The notes under the pieces: model-generated
Database searches by the model: none
What the model was told of the DNA's origin: nothing
What the model saw: only the letters and a program-made list of their open reading frames with translations
Assembly (NCBI GenBank): GCA_023212645.1
Contig: JALBYC010000012.1
Span: 1-64,000, forward strand
Length of the DNA: 64,000 bases
Direction of reading: 5' to 3'
Source: Farysia itapuensis
Taxonomy: Eukaryota; Basidiomycota; Ustilaginomycetes; Ustilaginales; Ustilaginaceae
Position numbers and translations under genes: made by a program
Shown: piece after piece, positions 20,505-31,026 of the stretch
How the letters are laid out: each line of letters opens with the position of its first letter
How positions within the stretch are numbered: the stretch's first letter is position 1

Positions 20505-22889
20505 ATGTCAGCTCTGTGGTCTGGTTGGGGCGCTGACGCCTTCACAGAGCAGGTCGAGAAGGCAACTTCTGAGCTTCTGCCAGTTGGCTCGGAAGACATT
20601 GCCCTCAACCTCGATATATGTGACCAGGTCCGCGCAAAACAGGTGCAGCCTAAGCAGGCCATGCAAGTCATCAAGCGTCGTATCGGACACAAGAATCCCA
20701 ATGTAGTCCTTCTTGCCCTCGGCTTGACCGACATCTGTATCAAGAATGGCGGCGATCACTTTCTGCAAGAGGTCGCTTCTCGCGAATTCATGGACAATCT
20801 TGTCTCTGTTCTCAAGAGCCCGGCAGGTGTCAACCACGATGTGAAAAACAAAGCCCTCGGCCTGATTCAGAACTGGGCACAGATCGCTGAGGCCAAACCT
20901 GCCATGACCTACATCATTGAGGTCTACAAACAGCTAAAGAACGAAGACAACTTTGACTTCCCCACTCCGGACCCAAACGCAGTAGCTTCGGCTGCCCTGG
21001 TAGAGACGTTGACTGCTCCAGAGTGGATCGATGGCGAAGTCTGCATGCGCTGCAGGACCACATTCACTACCTTCAATCGCAAGCATCACTGCCGCAACTG
21101 TGGCAACGTGTTCTGCCAGCAGTGTTCGACACACACTATGTCCTTGCCTTGGTTCGGGATCGGTCAAGACGTGAGAGTCTGCGACGGCTGCTATGCCCGA
21201 AAAGGTCCTCCCAAGAATGCAGCGAAAGCTTCCAGATCGAAGAGCTCTAGTTCTCCTTCCAATTCCTCCAAGTATGTACCTTCCAGTCGTGGTGGCGCGG
21301 CTTCACATCGCACTGTGACCGCGGGAAGTAAGTCAAAACGTCGACAGAAGGAAGAAGAAGAACTGGCCCTCGCCATCAAACTCTCTTTGGATGCCTCCAG
21401 CGGTTCTTCACGTCCTGAAGGAACATCAGCGCCCAGCCAACCGCCAGTAGCCTCTAGATCTGAGAGACATCCGAACGGTAGGCTGATGGAGGGCACTGAC
21501 GCGGACAACGACCCTGACCTCGCCGCTGCTATTGCAGCGAGTTTGCGTGACTGGGCACCCCCGCAGCCGAGTGCACCAGATGGACTCACCGACCTGCCTT
21601 CCACTGCATCTGCAGGGGCAAACAGCTACGACAATGTACGAAGCGATCTCCCGCTTCCACCTTCCCTCGACTTGGCTCCCCACGACATTGACTATGTTCT
21701 TACTTTCTCGCAAACTGTAAGAGCGCAACAGGCCCACAATCAGCGTCACGGTATTATCAACGCTCCGCCAGATCAGCATGCACACGCCATGTTCGAAAAG
21801 GCTTCCTCAGCCCGACCACGCATCGCCAGAAATCTCGACGAAGGCTACCGTCGTCATGACGTGCTTGTGTCTATGCACGACAAACTCACAGAAGCCGTCA
21901 AGTTGTACGATCGATTGCTCGACGCCCAAATGGCACGTCCTACTTACCAGTATTCAGCTCATCCATCTCTGGCAAATGGTCCGCCAGACCAGTCCTATCG
22001 GTATGGCCACGAACATGCCCCTGCACCCCAGCCCCACGGATATGGCGTTCCCGCTTCTACTTCTGCTTTATACCCCCAAGTCTCACAAATGGGAGCTCCC
22101 ACGACGGCACAGACGTACTCTACTCCCCAAGAGCATGCACAGCAGTACGGCCAGCAGGTCTATCCAGCTCCGGAGATGCATCGAGCAGAAAGGTATCCGG
22201 GCGGCGCCTATCAACAGGGTCAGTATGCCCAGCCAGCTGGTCACAACTATGCTCCCGCCGAGCCTTACGTCGACGCTCAACCTGATGCGCAAAGCGTTCA
22301 AGGACAAACACAGCGATCGTTATACAACCACGCGCAGCCACGGAGCTCCGAGGCTTACCAGCACGCGCCGGCTTATAGCGATCAGGCAAGGAGTACTTCG
22401 CAAGGATCTGCATATTACGCCGGGCACACCGCACCCATGAGTCCAGGCCAAATGGATGGCTTGCCATCCCAGGCGACGGCTACAGGCGGCGGAGACAGTG
22501 GTTCAAATGGTTATGCTGAAGCTTCTGCGCCCAGCGCAGCTGCCGGGTGGAGCACTGTTCCGATTCAGGCTGTGCCACCATCTGGCGAGGCTTTGGAGCA
22601 GCATGCTGTGCAACCACAATCGCCTAGTAGCAGATTGCAGCCCAGCGGTCTGCTTGCCAGTGGAGAGCGGCAGATGCAGGCGGACACTGGTCGGCTTCCA
22701 CTCTTCCCCATTGCCCCACATGCTGACAATGGCTTTGGAAGTGAGTCAAAGCAGAATCCAGCCATCGGAGCGCTTTCACCCAGCCACAGCCTCAACACAA
22801 TGGCACCGTCATCGGCAGAAATGTGGCAGAGCTCCAAGAGCGGGCACGACAACAGTACTGTGCAGGAGGCACCATTGATTGAGTTCTAG
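20505..22889 (+). CDS. VPS27: ESCRT-0 subunit Vps27 (VHS-FYVE-UIM)
   Basis: The protein is 794 residues. A VHS domain covers about 1-150. A FYVE zinc finger lies at 174-233, with the PI3P-binding RKHHCRNCG at 192-200 and all eight Cys/His ligands. Two ubiquitin-interacting motifs follow, at about 282-297 (EEEELALAIKLSLDA) and 336-350 (DPDLAAAIAASLRDW). The C-terminal half is Gln/Tyr/Pro-rich and disordered. The protein ends in PLIEF, which resembles a C-terminal clathrin box. Vps27 binds ubiquitinated cargo on endosomes and recruits ESCRT-I. A core GAT-like segment for Hse1 binding probably lies at about 390-480 (HDIDYVLTFSQTV, HDVLVSMHDKLTEAV). The frame is intact without introns. Confidence 0.95.
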   Translation: MSALWSGWGADAFTEQVEKATSELLPVGSEDIALNLDICDQVRAKQVQPKQAMQVIKRRIGHKNPNVVLLALGLTDICIKNGGDHFLQEVASREFMDNLVSVLKSPAGVNHDVKNKALGLIQNWAQIAEAKPAMTYIIEVYKQLKNEDNFDFPTPDPNAVASAALVETLTAPEWIDGEVCMRCRTTFTTFNRKHHCRNCGNVFCQQCSTHTMSLPWFGIGQDVRVCDGCYARKGPPKNAAKASRSKSSSSPSNSSKYVPSSRGGAASHRTVTAGSKSKRRQKEEEELALAIKLSLDASSGSSRPEGTSAPSQPPVASRSERHPNGRLMEGTDADNDPDLAAAIAASLRDWAPPQPSAPDGLTDLPSTASAGANSYDNVRSDLPLPPSLDLAPHDIDYVLTFSQTVRAQQAHNQRHGIINAPPDQHAHAMFEKASSARPRIARNLDEGYRRHDVLVSMHDKLTEAVKLYDRLLDAQMARPTYQYSAHPSLANGPPDQSYRYGHEHAPAPQPHGYGVPASTSALYPQVSQMGAPTTAQTYSTPQEHAQQYGQQVYPAPEMHRAERYPGGAYQQGQYAQPAGHNYAPAEPYVDAQPDAQSVQGQTQRSLYNHAQPRSSEAYQHAPAYSDQARSTSQGSAYYAGHTAPMSPGQMDGLPSQATATGGGDSGSNGYAEASAPSAAAGWSTVPIQAVPPSGEALEQHAVQPQSPSSRLQPSGLLASGERQMQADTGRLPLFPIAPHADNGFGSESKQNPAIGALSPSHSLNTMAPSSAEMWQSSKSGHDNSTVQEAPLIEF

Positions 22890-23359
22890 TTGCAATGCCA
22901 TCATATATTTGGTCCAACGTGCCGAGAATGAGGGAATGAGTCGAGAATGAGTCACAAAGACGAGTCATTCATTGGTGGAGTCAGAAATGCCATGGACCCT
23001 GACTGGGGGAATTTTGGGCGTGCATCGGCTGAAACTGCTCCGGGTAATTTTGCAGACGTTATTGTTCAACAGATACGCCGCCGGTTTTGCCAAAGATGCT
23101 CGCGCCCCGCTCGCTTGCGTTACCCTCATGCATGCATCAGGACGCGGCTGTTCGCGCTTTCGCGTACTTTGGATGGGTCAAAGAAAAATTGGCGGAAAAT
23201 AGGTAAAAGAGAGCGTCTGCGCTGATTACGTGGTTGAAACAATTGTTTCGTTTCGCGAAAAAAGAAGAAGTGTCGCAACACTTTCTTCTCTCCATCATTT
23301 CTATCATCAGCTCGTTGCTTCGTTCAACACAGGGAGCGCACCCTTTCGATAACTGCGCT
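22890..23359. promoter_or_regulatory. Intergenic: VPS27 3' flank and ABC transporter promoter
   Basis: The frame of the downstream transporter is open from 23234, but only with a TTG, so this part is taken as leader sequence. No clear TATA box was seen. The region from about 23240 to 23300 is AT-rich with a GTTTCG repeat (TTGTTTCGTTTCGCG). Confidence 0.4.
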
Positions 23360-26300
23360 ATGCTTGGCTCGACGAGCTGTGCAAACCAGCCCATCTGGAA
23401 TGGTCTGGACTGGGGCGTCTGCTTCCACCAGAATGTTCTCAATACTGCCGTGCCAATCGTGCTGGTAGCCACGTCGGTGCTCTCCATCGCATTTCATCAA
23501 TTGCGGAGACAGCGTGGCTTGAATGCTTCAGCAGAGCATGTCGCGGCGCTAGATCCTGGAGCATCGTCGTTCTCGGTGACCAACGCTAGTCGCTCCCAGA
23601 TTCGCACGCCAGCAGAACGCCGAACGATACGTCCAAGGCTCATCACAACTTTGTTGGCGGCGATATTGCCGTGGAACTCATCACGCATCTCTGCACAGAA
23701 CGGAGATCGAAGTCAGAAGGACGAAGTTGCAGCTTCGCAAGCTGCTCTTGAAGTCTTCCGGTCCGAGAACGCCGTGATCCTCAATGAAGTTCATCTGACC
23801 CCGCCATATACGACTCGTCTCGATGCTGTCCGACGACTAAATCGGCTCGATCTGCTTCGCCGTATCTCTGATACTCTGCTCTCGATTCTCTTGGCTAGCT
23901 TGCATGCATGCGACTGGGCCACTGGCTGGCACGGACGAGCCTACCAGCTCTATTGGGCCATCATGTGGTTCTACTTGGCCTGTATCTCTGCCCACAGTCT
24001 GGCCACTTCTCGTTCCTTTTATGCCCACAAAGCAGTTCTGATGTCGACTTACGCCTTTGTCACCCTCTTCAACTTTCGTACCGTCCTTTTGAATCGCAGT
24101 TACTCTCCAGATCTGTACACCAAGGGGTCCGTATACATTACTGCTGCGGAGCTAGTTGTTGGCATGGGCGTGCTTGTTCCCACCCTCTTCTTTCCAATTC
24201 ACACCAGGTTGCCGCGAGATCTCAGGGCTATTTACACCACAATATCACCAGAGGTCCAGCATGGCCTTCCCGGCACAGCATTCCCTTCTCCTCGACTGAA
24301 TGCAGTTGACCCCACTGACACCGAGCAACCGCGTCAAGAGCTCGAGGACGCAAAGGCAGAATTGATCCCTGCTCCCGAAGAGACGGCATCTCTCTTCTCC
24401 CGGGCCACGTTCAACTACATCACCCCGTCCATCATCAAGCATTACAAGGTCCAATTCACCCTGGCTGCTATTCCGGATTTGCCCATTGCCGACAAAGCTG
24501 CGGCTGTTGTTGCATGCTTCCGCGCATACACCTCAGTAGCTGCAGATGACAAGTCTGCCAGCAGAGCGAGTCCACCGGACCAGAGTCAGAATCGCTTGAC
24601 ACAAGGTCTGTCGCCTTCTACCAAACCTCTGTGGATCCGTCTCTTTGGTCACTTCAAATGGTTTCTTTTATCTCAATTTGTTTGGGCTACATTGGAAGCC
24701 ATTCTCGACCTTGTTCCGCCCTTTTTCCTCCAAAGAGTGCTCAGCTTTATCGCAGCCCGAGGTGAACGACGTAGAAACGGTACTATGCAGGATGCTGATC
24801 CGCTGCACCTGGGCATTATGTATGCTTTTGGCATGCTCGTCGGTCAGATCCTTGCTTCCGTCTCAGCGTCCCGTGCTCTCTTCATCGGTCGTCGCATCTG
24901 CATTCGTCTTCGAGCCATTCTCATCACTGAGATTGTCACAAAGACATTGCGTAGAAAAGACACTGGCAGCACCAAAGAGAAGGATGAAGACGACAGCAAA
25001 GCGGTGTCAAGCGACACGGAAGATGTCCCCGTCAAGCCAGCTCAAGACAAAGCTGATGCACCCAAACGAGCTTCCGATGGACAGGTTGTCAACCTCATCT
25101 CTGTCGACGTCTTCAAGGTATCCGAGATTTGTGCTTATTTGCACTTCCTCGCACCTCGGGCACCTCTTGTCATCGGTCTTTGTCTCGTATACCTTGTCGT
25201 CATACTTGGCTGGTCGGCCGTGATTGGCTTCCTTGTTCTCGTTGCTTCGCTTCCGGTCCAGACCCTTGTCTCGCGCTGGTTTGTCAAATTGCAGAAGAAA
25301 TTGCTCGAAACTACTGATCGAAGACTCAATCTGGCCACCGAGGTTCTTGGCTGCATCAAGACTGTCAAGTTCTTCGCATGGGAAGGCTCGTTCAACAAGC
25401 GCATGGACGAAGCCAGACAGAAGGAGCTAAACGTACTGGCTCTCCGGTATCTTGCTTGGCTATGCAACACGTTTACGTATATGGGCACGCCCATGTTGGT
25501 CACCTGCGCCACATTTGGAGCTCACACCAAGCTCTTCCACCAGCCCTTGACTGCAGAAAAGGCTTTCACCGCGCTCGCACTGTTCAACACTTTGCGAAAT
25601 CCGCTGGACGCACTGCCCGACATGATTGTCCAGATCCTAAACTCGCTCGTCTCTGTGCGACGAATTGACGCATATCTGCGGGAAGAAGAAACGCAAAAGT
25701 ACCAGCAGCTGTTACAAGAGGTCGACGAAGACGACACGAGCAACAACCTTACTACTGTGATTGGGTTTGAAGATGCTAGTTTCACGTACGCCGATGACGA
25801 TCAGGAGGTCGAGGCTGGTGCTTTTTGTCTGAAGGACATCAATCTGCAATTTCCTGTAGGCAAGTTGAGCATCGTCGCTGGCCCTGTTGGTTCTGGTAAG
25901 ACCACGTTGCTTATGGCACTGCTTGGCGAAACGCGCCAATTGAGTGGCCGCACTTTCATGCCATGTCCTGTCGCGCGTATCACTGCACCAGTCGATCCCG
26001 CGACAGGCCTGAGCGAGTCCGTCGCATACTGCAGTCAAAGTCCATGGCTTCTTGGCACCACACTAAAGGAAAATATCCTCTTTGGGTCCAAGTACGATGA
26101 AAGACGATACCGAGCCTGCGTTAGGTCTTGCGCGCTAGAGCCAGATCTCAAAATTCTCGAGTATGGCGACGAGACGGAAGTAGGCGAAAAGGGTACATCT
26201 CTCTCTGGAGGACAAAAGGCTCGAATAGCTTTGGCGCGAGCATTGTATTCGTCCGCTCGCCACATTCTGATTGACGATGCGCTCTCGGCTGTCGATAGCC

Positions 26301-28879
26301 ATACAGCCAAGCATCTGTATACATATGCGCTCAAGGGTGCGCTCGCACGCAACAGAACAATTATCTTGGTAACGCATTCCATCAGTCTCTGTTTGCCTGG
26401 TGCAGCCTTTGCGGTCGCCATGGACAACGGCAGTGTTGTCGCTGCTGGCACGCCGGACATCGTCAACGCGACAGGCATCTTTTCCGAAGAGGGCGAAGCC
26501 TTGCAGGCCAGTCTACGAAGCAATCAAGAAGCTGCATCCGAGGAAGACGAGACCACGATAGAAGAAATGGCGGCTGGAGGCTCGGACGAACTCGAGAGGG
26601 AGGAGATGGCTAAAAAGATGGAGAAGAAGAAGGCGCATACGAACGAAGAAACCTATAGCACAGGCTCGGTTGGCAGCAAGAATTACGGTCTGTATCTCGG
26701 ATCGGTTGCGAGCAAAGCTGGCTATGCTTTCTTTATCTGGTTCTGCCTACTGCTTTTCTTCCTGTCGGTTCGTCTGCTGGATCTTGGATCAGGAGCGTGG
26801 TTGATGCAATGGGCAGGGTCGCACGATTACCAAGAACGCGAGCAAGCCCAAAGTGTACAGCTTCAGCAGGCAAAGCAACACACTCCGTACTCGGACCACG
26901 TTTACAACTTCATGACTACACCGCTGATCGACACGATTTGGACTCAGCGTCCACCGCTTGTGGTTGGCCTCAAGCTCGACTCGTTACTCGGCCGTGCTCA
27001 ATCTGCGCCTTCCTCACCGATTTCGTATCAACCTGACGCCAATTATGATCCAGCACTGTCTTTCCTGTCTTCGTCCACTGCTAAGCAGCACGTCCTCTCG
27101 CTCAACGTTTCAACATCACAGCTCCCCTGGACAGACCGTGAAAGGCCACGCTCGCAAAGCGAGCTGGACACTTACTACTTGCTGGTATATCTCGCCATTT
27201 CCGTTGGATTCATGGTAATGGCTGTGGTTCGTGACGGATACGAGTTCTGGATTTCGCTGCGAGCTTCTCGACAAATCTACCGTCGTCTGACAGACGCCAT
27301 ATTGAACGCCAAGCCCCAGTTCTTCGACCGTACGCCAGTCGGTCGAATCATGAACAGGTTGTCGAAAGACGTCGAAACGGTGGATCAAGAGATGGCAGTG
27401 AGTCTTTTGTTCCTCCTAGAATGCTCTCTGACCGCAACAGCCATCTTGTTGCTCATCTGCTGGGCAACACCGATCTTTATCCTGGTGGCCGGCATTGTAA
27501 TCTGCGTTTACACAGTCATCGGAGCCTTGTACCTGGTCAGTTCACGAGACCTCAAGCGGATCGAGTCGGTGGAGCGTTCACCCATCTACACTGTGGTTGG
27601 TGAAGTTCTCAATGGATGTGTCATCATTCGCGCATATGGAGATGCGGGTCGCTTTACGCGGCACTGTCTTCGCCTGGTGGACAAGGCGAATCGAGCCTTC
27701 TTCTTCCTGTGGTACGAGAATCGCTGGCTTTCGGTCCGTGTGGACGTGGCAGGTGCTTCTGTTGCCTTCTTGTCCGCACTGTTCCTTCTCCTTCGACCTG
27801 ATATCGAGGCCAGTCTCGCCGGATTCGTTCTTGCGTATGCCATCACGTTTGTCGACTCAGTCTTGTGGATCGTTCGGATGTACACGCAGACCGAGATCAA
27901 CATGAACTCGGTTGAGCGCATCAGCGAATACCTGGATCTGGAATCGGAGCTGCAGACAGGGCGCGAGCCACCAGCATACTGGCCAAGTAGCGAGGGCAAA
28001 ATTGTGATCAAGAATCTGGCAGTACGCTATACACCCGAGTTTCCACGCGTACTGAACGGCATCGACCTCGAGTTCCAGCCGCGTGAGAAAGTGGGCATCG
28101 TTGGCCGGACCGGGTCAGGCAAGTCGACGCTGGCGCTGTGCTTTTTCCGTTTCCTAGAGGCAGAGCAAGGCAGCATCGAGATTGACGGCATCGACATTTC
28201 TACTATTCCGATTCGCACGCTGCGACAGAGGCTTACTGTAATCCCGCAGGATGCGCAACTGTTCAGCGGCACAGTACGTTCCAATCTGGATCCCTTCAAT
28301 GTGTACGAAGATGCTGAACTCTGGACGGCGCTCGAACGCTGTCGACTGGCGTCTTCGGCCACTCCGAGCGTGTCCCGTGTGGTCAGCCGCGCGCCGACCC
28401 GACCTGGGTCGCCCACCGCTTCGCCCGAAGAGGCAGAGATGTACGGACGCACCAACATCATTACCTCGCTCGACGCTACCGTGGAACAGGGCGGACGCAA
28501 CTTTTCAGCTGGACAGAAGCAGCTCCTTGCTCTAGCGCGTGGATTGCTCAAGCTGCGAGACAGTCGCATCCTGTTGCTGGACGAAAGTACGGCGAACCTG
28601 GATTCTGCTTCGGATGCTCAGATTCAAAAAACCATCCGACAGGAAATGGCACCGCAAGCAACGATTATCACGATTGCTCACCGGATCAAGACGATTGCGG
28701 ACTACGACAAGATTGTCGTGCTGGACAAGGGCAAGGTGTTGGAGTGTGGATCTCCGCTTGCGCTGATGCAGGACGAGTCCAGCGTGTTTCACTCGATGTG
28801 CGTGCAAAGCGGCGAGATGACCGAACTTGTGCGCATTGCACAGACTGCTTCCGACAAGGCCCAACGCCAAGAAGCTTGA
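23360..28879 (+). CDS. ABC-C (MRP) transporter, Ybt1/Vmr1-like, full length
   Basis: The protein is 1839 residues from the ATG at 23360. An N-terminal TMD0-like set of membrane segments (about 35-300) precedes the first ABC membrane domain. NBD1 (about 805-1050) has Walker A GPVGSGKTTL, signature LSGGQKARIALA and Walker B ILIDDALSAVD. A charged linker leads to the second membrane domain, which carries a large extracytosolic loop (about 1150-1280) as in fungal Ybt1/Vmr1. NBD2 (from about 1555) has GRTGSGKSTL, FSAGQKQLLALARGLL and ILLLDESTANLD. The degenerate Asp after Walker B in NBD1 against a full Glu in NBD2 is typical of ABCC proteins. Fungal members pump bile-acid-like or glutathione conjugates into the vacuole. 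The exact substrate is unknown. No intron is needed. Confidence 0.92.
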   Translation: MLGSTSCANQPIWNGLDWGVCFHQNVLNTAVPIVLVATSVLSIAFHQLRRQRGLNASAEHVAALDPGASSFSVTNASRSQIRTPAERRTIRPRLITTLLAAILPWNSSRISAQNGDRSQKDEVAASQAALEVFRSENAVILNEVHLTPPYTTRLDAVRRLNRLDLLRRISDTLLSILLASLHACDWATGWHGRAYQLYWAIMWFYLACISAHSLATSRSFYAHKAVLMSTYAFVTLFNFRTVLLNRSYSPDLYTKGSVYITAAELVVGMGVLVPTLFFPIHTRLPRDLRAIYTTISPEVQHGLPGTAFPSPRLNAVDPTDTEQPRQELEDAKAELIPAPEETASLFSRATFNYITPSIIKHYKVQFTLAAIPDLPIADKAAAVVACFRAYTSVAADDKSASRASPPDQSQNRLTQGLSPSTKPLWIRLFGHFKWFLLSQFVWATLEAILDLVPPFFLQRVLSFIAARGERRRNGTMQDADPLHLGIMYAFGMLVGQILASVSASRALFIGRRICIRLRAILITEIVTKTLRRKDTGSTKEKDEDDSKAVSSDTEDVPVKPAQDKADAPKRASDGQVVNLISVDVFKVSEICAYLHFLAPRAPLVIGLCLVYLVVILGWSAVIGFLVLVASLPVQTLVSRWFVKLQKKLLETTDRRLNLATEVLGCIKTVKFFAWEGSFNKRMDEARQKELNVLALRYLAWLCNTFTYMGTPMLVTCATFGAHTKLFHQPLTAEKAFTALALFNTLRNPLDALPDMIVQILNSLVSVRRIDAYLREEETQKYQQLLQEVDEDDTSNNLTTVIGFEDASFTYADDDQEVEAGAFCLKDINLQFPVGKLSIVAGPVGSGKTTLLMALLGETRQLSGRTFMPCPVARITAPVDPATGLSESVAYCSQSPWLLGTTLKENILFGSKYDERRYRACVRSCALEPDLKILEYGDETEVGEKGTSLSGGQKARIALARALYSSARHILIDDALSAVDSHTAKHLYTYALKGALARNRTIILVTHSISLCLPGAAFAVAMDNGSVVAAGTPDIVNATGIFSEEGEALQASLRSNQEAASEEDETTIEEMAAGGSDELEREEMAKKMEKKKAHTNEETYSTGSVGSKNYGLYLGSVASKAGYAFFIWFCLLLFFLSVRLLDLGSGAWLMQWAGSHDYQEREQAQSVQLQQAKQHTPYSDHVYNFMTTPLIDTIWTQRPPLVVGLKLDSLLGRAQSAPSSPISYQPDANYDPALSFLSSSTAKQHVLSLNVSTSQLPWTDRERPRSQSELDTYYLLVYLAISVGFMVMAVVRDGYEFWISLRASRQIYRRLTDAILNAKPQFFDRTPVGRIMNRLSKDVETVDQEMAVSLLFLLECSLTATAILLLICWATPIFILVAGIVICVYTVIGALYLVSSRDLKRIESVERSPIYTVVGEVLNGCVIIRAYGDAGRFTRHCLRLVDKANRAFFFLWYENRWLSVRVDVAGASVAFLSALFLLLRPDIEASLAGFVLAYAITFVDSVLWIVRMYTQTEINMNSVERISEYLDLESELQTGREPPAYWPSSEGKIVIKNLAVRYTPEFPRVLNGIDLEFQPREKVGIVGRTGSGKSTLALCFFRFLEAEQGSIEIDGIDISTIPIRTLRQRLTVIPQDAQLFSGTVRSNLDPFNVYEDAELWTALERCRLASSATPSVSRVVSRAPTRPGSPTASPEEAEMYGRTNIITSLDATVEQGGRNFSAGQKQLLALARGLLKLRDSRILLLDESTANLDSASDAQIQKTIRQEMAPQATIITIAHRIKTIADYDKIVVLDKGKVLECGSPLALMQDESSVFHSMCVQSGEMTELVRIAQTASDKAQRQEA

Positions 28880-29295
28880 AGATGAATACTGCAGCCTAAC
28901 ACATGCACCCACGTTCCTGAGAAATTTAATTTTGTATTTCTGGAAGCGCGTTTCGCAAGCAAATGCGGAAGCAAGGCCGAGGTTTGGATCGGCGTTGCAG
29001 GTTACCCTTTTGAATTTGGATTATCGTTTTTTTCGGTTCTTGGGGAAGTTGAAAGGAATGTCGATCTGGCGAGATGTGCCTGTCAATACTACCATCTGCT
29101 CTCCTCCGTGGTCCCTTTTCCAACACCGACTTGTCGTGCATACCGCTGCTCGCTTTTCCTTTTGTTCCGTACCGCTGAACCGCGTGCGCTTCTATTGTAT
29201 AAGACGCCTGTTCCTGCGCGTCCTTTGTTTCCGCTCCTTTCCCAGAACCCTTCCCTCCCCTCTCCTCCTTCCCCCCTTTCTCCCCCCTGTTCATA
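28880..29295 (+). promoter_or_regulatory. Promoter of the secreted protease: TATA box and pyrimidine tract
   Basis: A TGTATAAG TATA-like box lies at 29197-29204, about 95 bp before the protease ATG. From about 29220 to 29290 the + strand is nearly all C and T, a leader composition known from strongly expressed fungal genes. No gene is seen in the rest of the gap. Confidence 0.6.
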
Positions 29296-30813
29296 ATGAA
29301 GTCTGCTGTCTTGTCCGCCGCCGCTCTTGTCGGCCTGGCATCGTCGATTGGTGTTGTGCAAGCCGGTCAGTCACTCGAGGTGACGCATGAACCCATCAAG
29401 GGTCTGTGGACGGCAGATGGGCGTCCTTCGCACCCCGATTTCCTCGCCTCGCGATGGCAGACTTCCAGCATGCCGCTCAACTTCCGCAAGCGCGACAACT
29501 CGGATGACAAGCGTCTCGGTGGGAAGCTCGGACGACTGCTCGACCATCTTGGCCAGGTTCGTCAGGACAAGAAGACAGGTCTGTTGACCCTTCTCAACAA
29601 GTACGGCAAGGAAGTCACTAGCTGGATCGAGAACGGCAAGATCTTTGACGCGTCCCTTGGCATTGTCATCAACAAGGCTACCGACAACTCTGCCGACAAC
29701 GAGTGGCTCGTCAATGTCGGCTTCGGTACGCTGCCGCAGCCGCTCAAAATGGTGTTTGATACTGGCAGTTCGGACACGTGGGTGTACTCGCCTGCCTGCT
29801 GCTACGCCAACAACCACACCTACTTCAACCCCTCTCGGTCATTTACCTACCGCAACCGTACTGTCGTCAACGGCGAGGCGCAGGCCGCCCCCAAGGGCAC
29901 GCCCGGGCAAGACTGGTCGTACTACTATGGCTCCAACACCGGCGTGATTGGCTACGTCGGCCTGGACACTTTCACCTTTGGTCTGCCCCTGCTCCAGGTG
30001 GACAAGCTGCCCGTCGCTCTTGCAACTGAGCTCGACGGCTCGCGAGCTTCGCGCGGCATGGAGGGTATCATCGGTCTCTCTGCCGGTGTTGGCACTTACA
30101 CCGACGGAGGTTGGACGACCCCCTTCGAAGCCATGTCGTCGCGTGGCCTTCTCGCCCAGACTTACATGACCGCAACCCTGATCAAGGCTGACCGAAACAC
30201 GGGCAACGGAGGCGGAGGTCGCTACACCTTTGGCGAGGTGGACAATTACAAGCTCAAGGGAGGTATCACCTGGACCCCAGCCCTTTCGCCCTACCTCTGG
30301 GCTGGGTACTTTGACAGTATGTCGTTTGGCGGTACCACCCTTGCCACTGCTCCTGGCACGGATGACGCACCTATTCGATTCATGGTCGACACTGGCTCGG
30401 CCGTCTTCTATCTGCCCCCCGCCTTCGTCGCCCAGATCAACAGCCAGATTGTCGGCTCCTACAAGACGGACGACACCAGCGTCGCTTTCCCTTACCTCGT
30501 GCCTTGCAACACCGGCCTGGCCCAGTACGAGAAGAAGGCCAAGAACCCCAGCTTCAACCTCAAGATCAACGGCAGCAGCTTCACCGTCCCCAAGGAGGAC
30601 TACGTCTTCTACGCCAACGAACCAGTCCCCGCTTCGGCCGCCGGTGGCAAGACGGGAATGTGCTACTCTGCCTTCCAGGACGGCCCAGACCAGATCTCTA
30701 TCCTCGGTCTCAGCTTCATCAAGAACCACGTCGTCGTTTTCGACCAGGGTGGAAAGGACCTTTCCGCCCGTCGCATTGGCTTCGGCAAACGCACCGATGT
30801 CAACTACTCGTAA
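29296..30813 (+). CDS. Secreted pepsin-like aspartic protease (family A1)
   Basis: The precursor is 505 residues. A signal peptide covers about 1-23 (hydrophobic stretch ending VVQAG). A propeptide follows with a Kex2-type KR at 65-66. The mature region carries both catalytic motifs, DTGSSDT (D155) and DTGSAV (D365), with the hydrophobic residues that normally precede them. Conserved flaps and turns such as GIIGLSAG and ILGLSFIKNHVVVFD are present. Several N-x-S/T sites occur. No GPI signal or C-terminal membrane segment is seen, so it should be released. Such enzymes digest extracellular protein at acidic pH. The family is clear; the specific role (nutrition or host interaction) is not. Codon use is strongly biased and GC-rich compared with neighbours, suggesting high expression. 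Confidence 0.95.
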   Translation: MKSAVLSAAALVGLASSIGVVQAGQSLEVTHEPIKGLWTADGRPSHPDFLASRWQTSSMPLNFRKRDNSDDKRLGGKLGRLLDHLGQVRQDKKTGLLTLLNKYGKEVTSWIENGKIFDASLGIVINKATDNSADNEWLVNVGFGTLPQPLKMVFDTGSSDTWVYSPACCYANNHTYFNPSRSFTYRNRTVVNGEAQAAPKGTPGQDWSYYYGSNTGVIGYVGLDTFTFGLPLLQVDKLPVALATELDGSRASRGMEGIIGLSAGVGTYTDGGWTTPFEAMSSRGLLAQTYMTATLIKADRNTGNGGGGRYTFGEVDNYKLKGGITWTPALSPYLWAGYFDSMSFGGTTLATAPGTDDAPIRFMVDTGSAVFYLPPAFVAQINSQIVGSYKTDDTSVAFPYLVPCNTGLAQYEKKAKNPSFNLKINGSSFTVPKEDYVFYANEPVPASAAGGKTGMCYSAFQDGPDQISILGLSFIKNHVVVFDQGGKDLSARRIGFGKRTDVNYS

Positions 30814-31026
30814 ACCCCCCTCCCTTACCCTCTTATCCCTGTTTGTCGCTCACCAAATTGTCATGGTCTATCGCACTGTACCCAGACTATCGCTCTAGAT
30901 AGGAAACGCTCTTTACTGTTGATTCGATCGTCACTGAGTTGAGACTGGATGATGGTGAAAAATGATATTGCATGCATAGAGAGGGGTTCAGACGTAGGAA
31001 ATGAAGGGCCGGAAAAGGGGGACAGA

